DNA from: Spinellus fusiger
Lineage: Eukaryota; Mucoromycota; Mucoromycetes; Mucorales; Phycomycetaceae
Direction of reading: 5' to 3'
NCBI GenBank assembly: GCA_025094145.1
Contig: JALLLS010000001.1
Coordinates: forward strand, 1,054,001-1,118,000
DNA: 64,000 nt
Below are positions 63,100-64,000 of this stretch, in pieces. The notes under the pieces were generated by a model that did not search any database, had not been told where the DNA came from, and was given only the letters and a program-made list of their open reading frames with translations. Position 1 is the stretch's first letter; each line of letters starts with the position of its first letter. The translations under genes and the position numbers were made by a program.

Positions 63100-64000
63100 A
63101 TGGCAAAACTCCACACTGTATATGCCATTCATACATTTGAGGCCGAGAATGATGATGAGATTGCATTTGCAGCAGGTGAGCCAGTCATTGTCTTTGAAAC
63201 AGACGAAGAGTACAATGACGGCTGGTGGCAAGTAAGAACCCTATTCTCCACTACAGCCAGGCACAAGATAAAGTCTCCTTTCCTAAACATAATACTCTAT
63301 TGCTGTAGGGACAAAATGTCAAGGGAGAACTTGGCCTCTTTCCAAAGAACTACACATCGCCCTACCTCCCACCACACCATCCCTACAAAGACACAGAGGA
63401 AATACCAAAACACCCAAGAACATCCACACAAGTCTCTCCAAGAACAATTCCCCAGCACACACCCTCCTTACATCCCATGGCATCAACACAGCACATATCC
63501 TCAAATCATCTATCTTTACCCCACATCAACATCCCTTCCAACGCATCCACTCGAAGTCACACCCCCTCTCTTCTCTCCAACTCATATCAGAACCTACAGG
63601 CCTCTGTATTGAATTCACTCTATGCACCACAACTACAGGGGACATCACCCGAAGAATGGACTATTGAACAGGTAGCCATTTGGTTAGACATCATAGGATT
63701 TTCAACCGTGGCCTATACATTTAAAGGTACAGTAGAAAAACATACGCCGCTCCAAAATAAAATAAGACAATAAGAGAAAACATACGATATATCCCATTGA
63801 CAGGGCGTATGAACTTTTTTTCTTTTTAAAAAAAAAACAGATTCATTTGTCTTGTTTCTCATTTCTTGGCTAAACTTTTTTGTTTTTTTTTGTTTTTTTT
63901 AGCACAGGAGATCACCGGAGATATTCTATTAGAACTCACTTTGGACACTCTGAAAGAACTGAATGTAACTACGTTTGGTAAACGATTCAAATTGCACAAT
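63100..64000 (+). CDS. Boi1/Boi2-like SH3-SAM scaffold, 3' end outside window
   Basis: Exons 63100-63231, 63309-63726 and 63903-64000 (continuing). The SH3 domain begins at residue 3: YAIHTFEAENDDEIAFAAGE, then GWWQGQNVKGELGLFPKNYT. A Pro/Ser/Thr/His-rich linker follows, then a SAM domain starting EEWTIEQVAIWLDIIGF and continuing ITGDILLELTLDTLKELNV. SH3 followed by SAM is the order in fungal Boi1/Boi2, where a PH domain comes last. Those proteins sit at sites of polar growth and activate the exocyst with Cdc42/Rho GTPases. The PH domain would lie beyond the window, so the call awaits the missing part. Confidence 0.8.

Overview
The window is nuclear DNA from a fungus, most likely an early-diverging (Mucoromycota-like) species. 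Genes are split by many short introns (about 38-160 nt, mostly 45-70) with GTAAGT-type donors. Coding DNA is moderately GC-rich, while intergenic DNA is AT-rich and full of microsatellites. The conserved proteins are fungal (Pex8, Lam/Sip3, PNS1, Rsm22, Boi-like), and the repeats are degraded Tc1/mariner elements, a LINE fragment and TnpB/Fanzor-like relics. No tRNA, rRNA or CRISPR array was seen. All gene models were spliced by hand from reading frame, GT(GC)-AG junctions and remembered family features.

Layout. 0-14 kb is gene-dense: a golgin-like coiled-coil protein (3' end outside the window), MDM35, a DNAJC9-like J protein, PEX8 next to a PEX26-like tail-anchored protein, a 1.08-kb TIR element, and a 16-exon Lam/Sip3 sterol-transfer protein. 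14-36 kb is gene-poor and repeat-rich. It holds an orphan homeodomain gene, a cluster of four decayed Tc1/mariner copies (two of them joined by a 375-bp inverted repeat), a membrane-anchored GDSL hydrolase, a PNS1/CTL transporter, an unrecognised AT-hook/coiled-coil gene, a TnpB/Fanzor-like N-terminal relic and another Tc1 relic. 36-49 kb carries AKTIP/FTS, RSM22, an Hsp70-like ATPase, RPL9, a voltage-gated K+ channel and a BORCS5-like protein. 48.8-51.2 kb is a 2.36-kb TIR element containing a decayed TnpB/Fanzor-like nuclease gene and a second copy of the 7.4-8.5 kb element. 51.6-64 kb is dense again: DBR1, prefoldin 4, NFU1, a LINE fragment, a CaMK-type kinase, an F-box/WD40 protein, CMC4 and a Boi1/2-like SH3-SAM protein cut by the window end.

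Themes. Most genes are independent housekeeping genes, not operons. Three are mitochondrial intermembrane-space or matrix factors (MDM35, CMC4, NFU1) and one is a mitoribosome assembly factor (RSM22). Two adjacent genes belong to peroxisome import. Two are probable endosome/lysosome motor-adaptor subunits (AKTIP, BORCS5-like). The most interesting material is the TIR element family with its Fanzor-like relic and an almost invariant 432-bp core, the isolated homeodomain gene, and repeated use of GC-AG introns.
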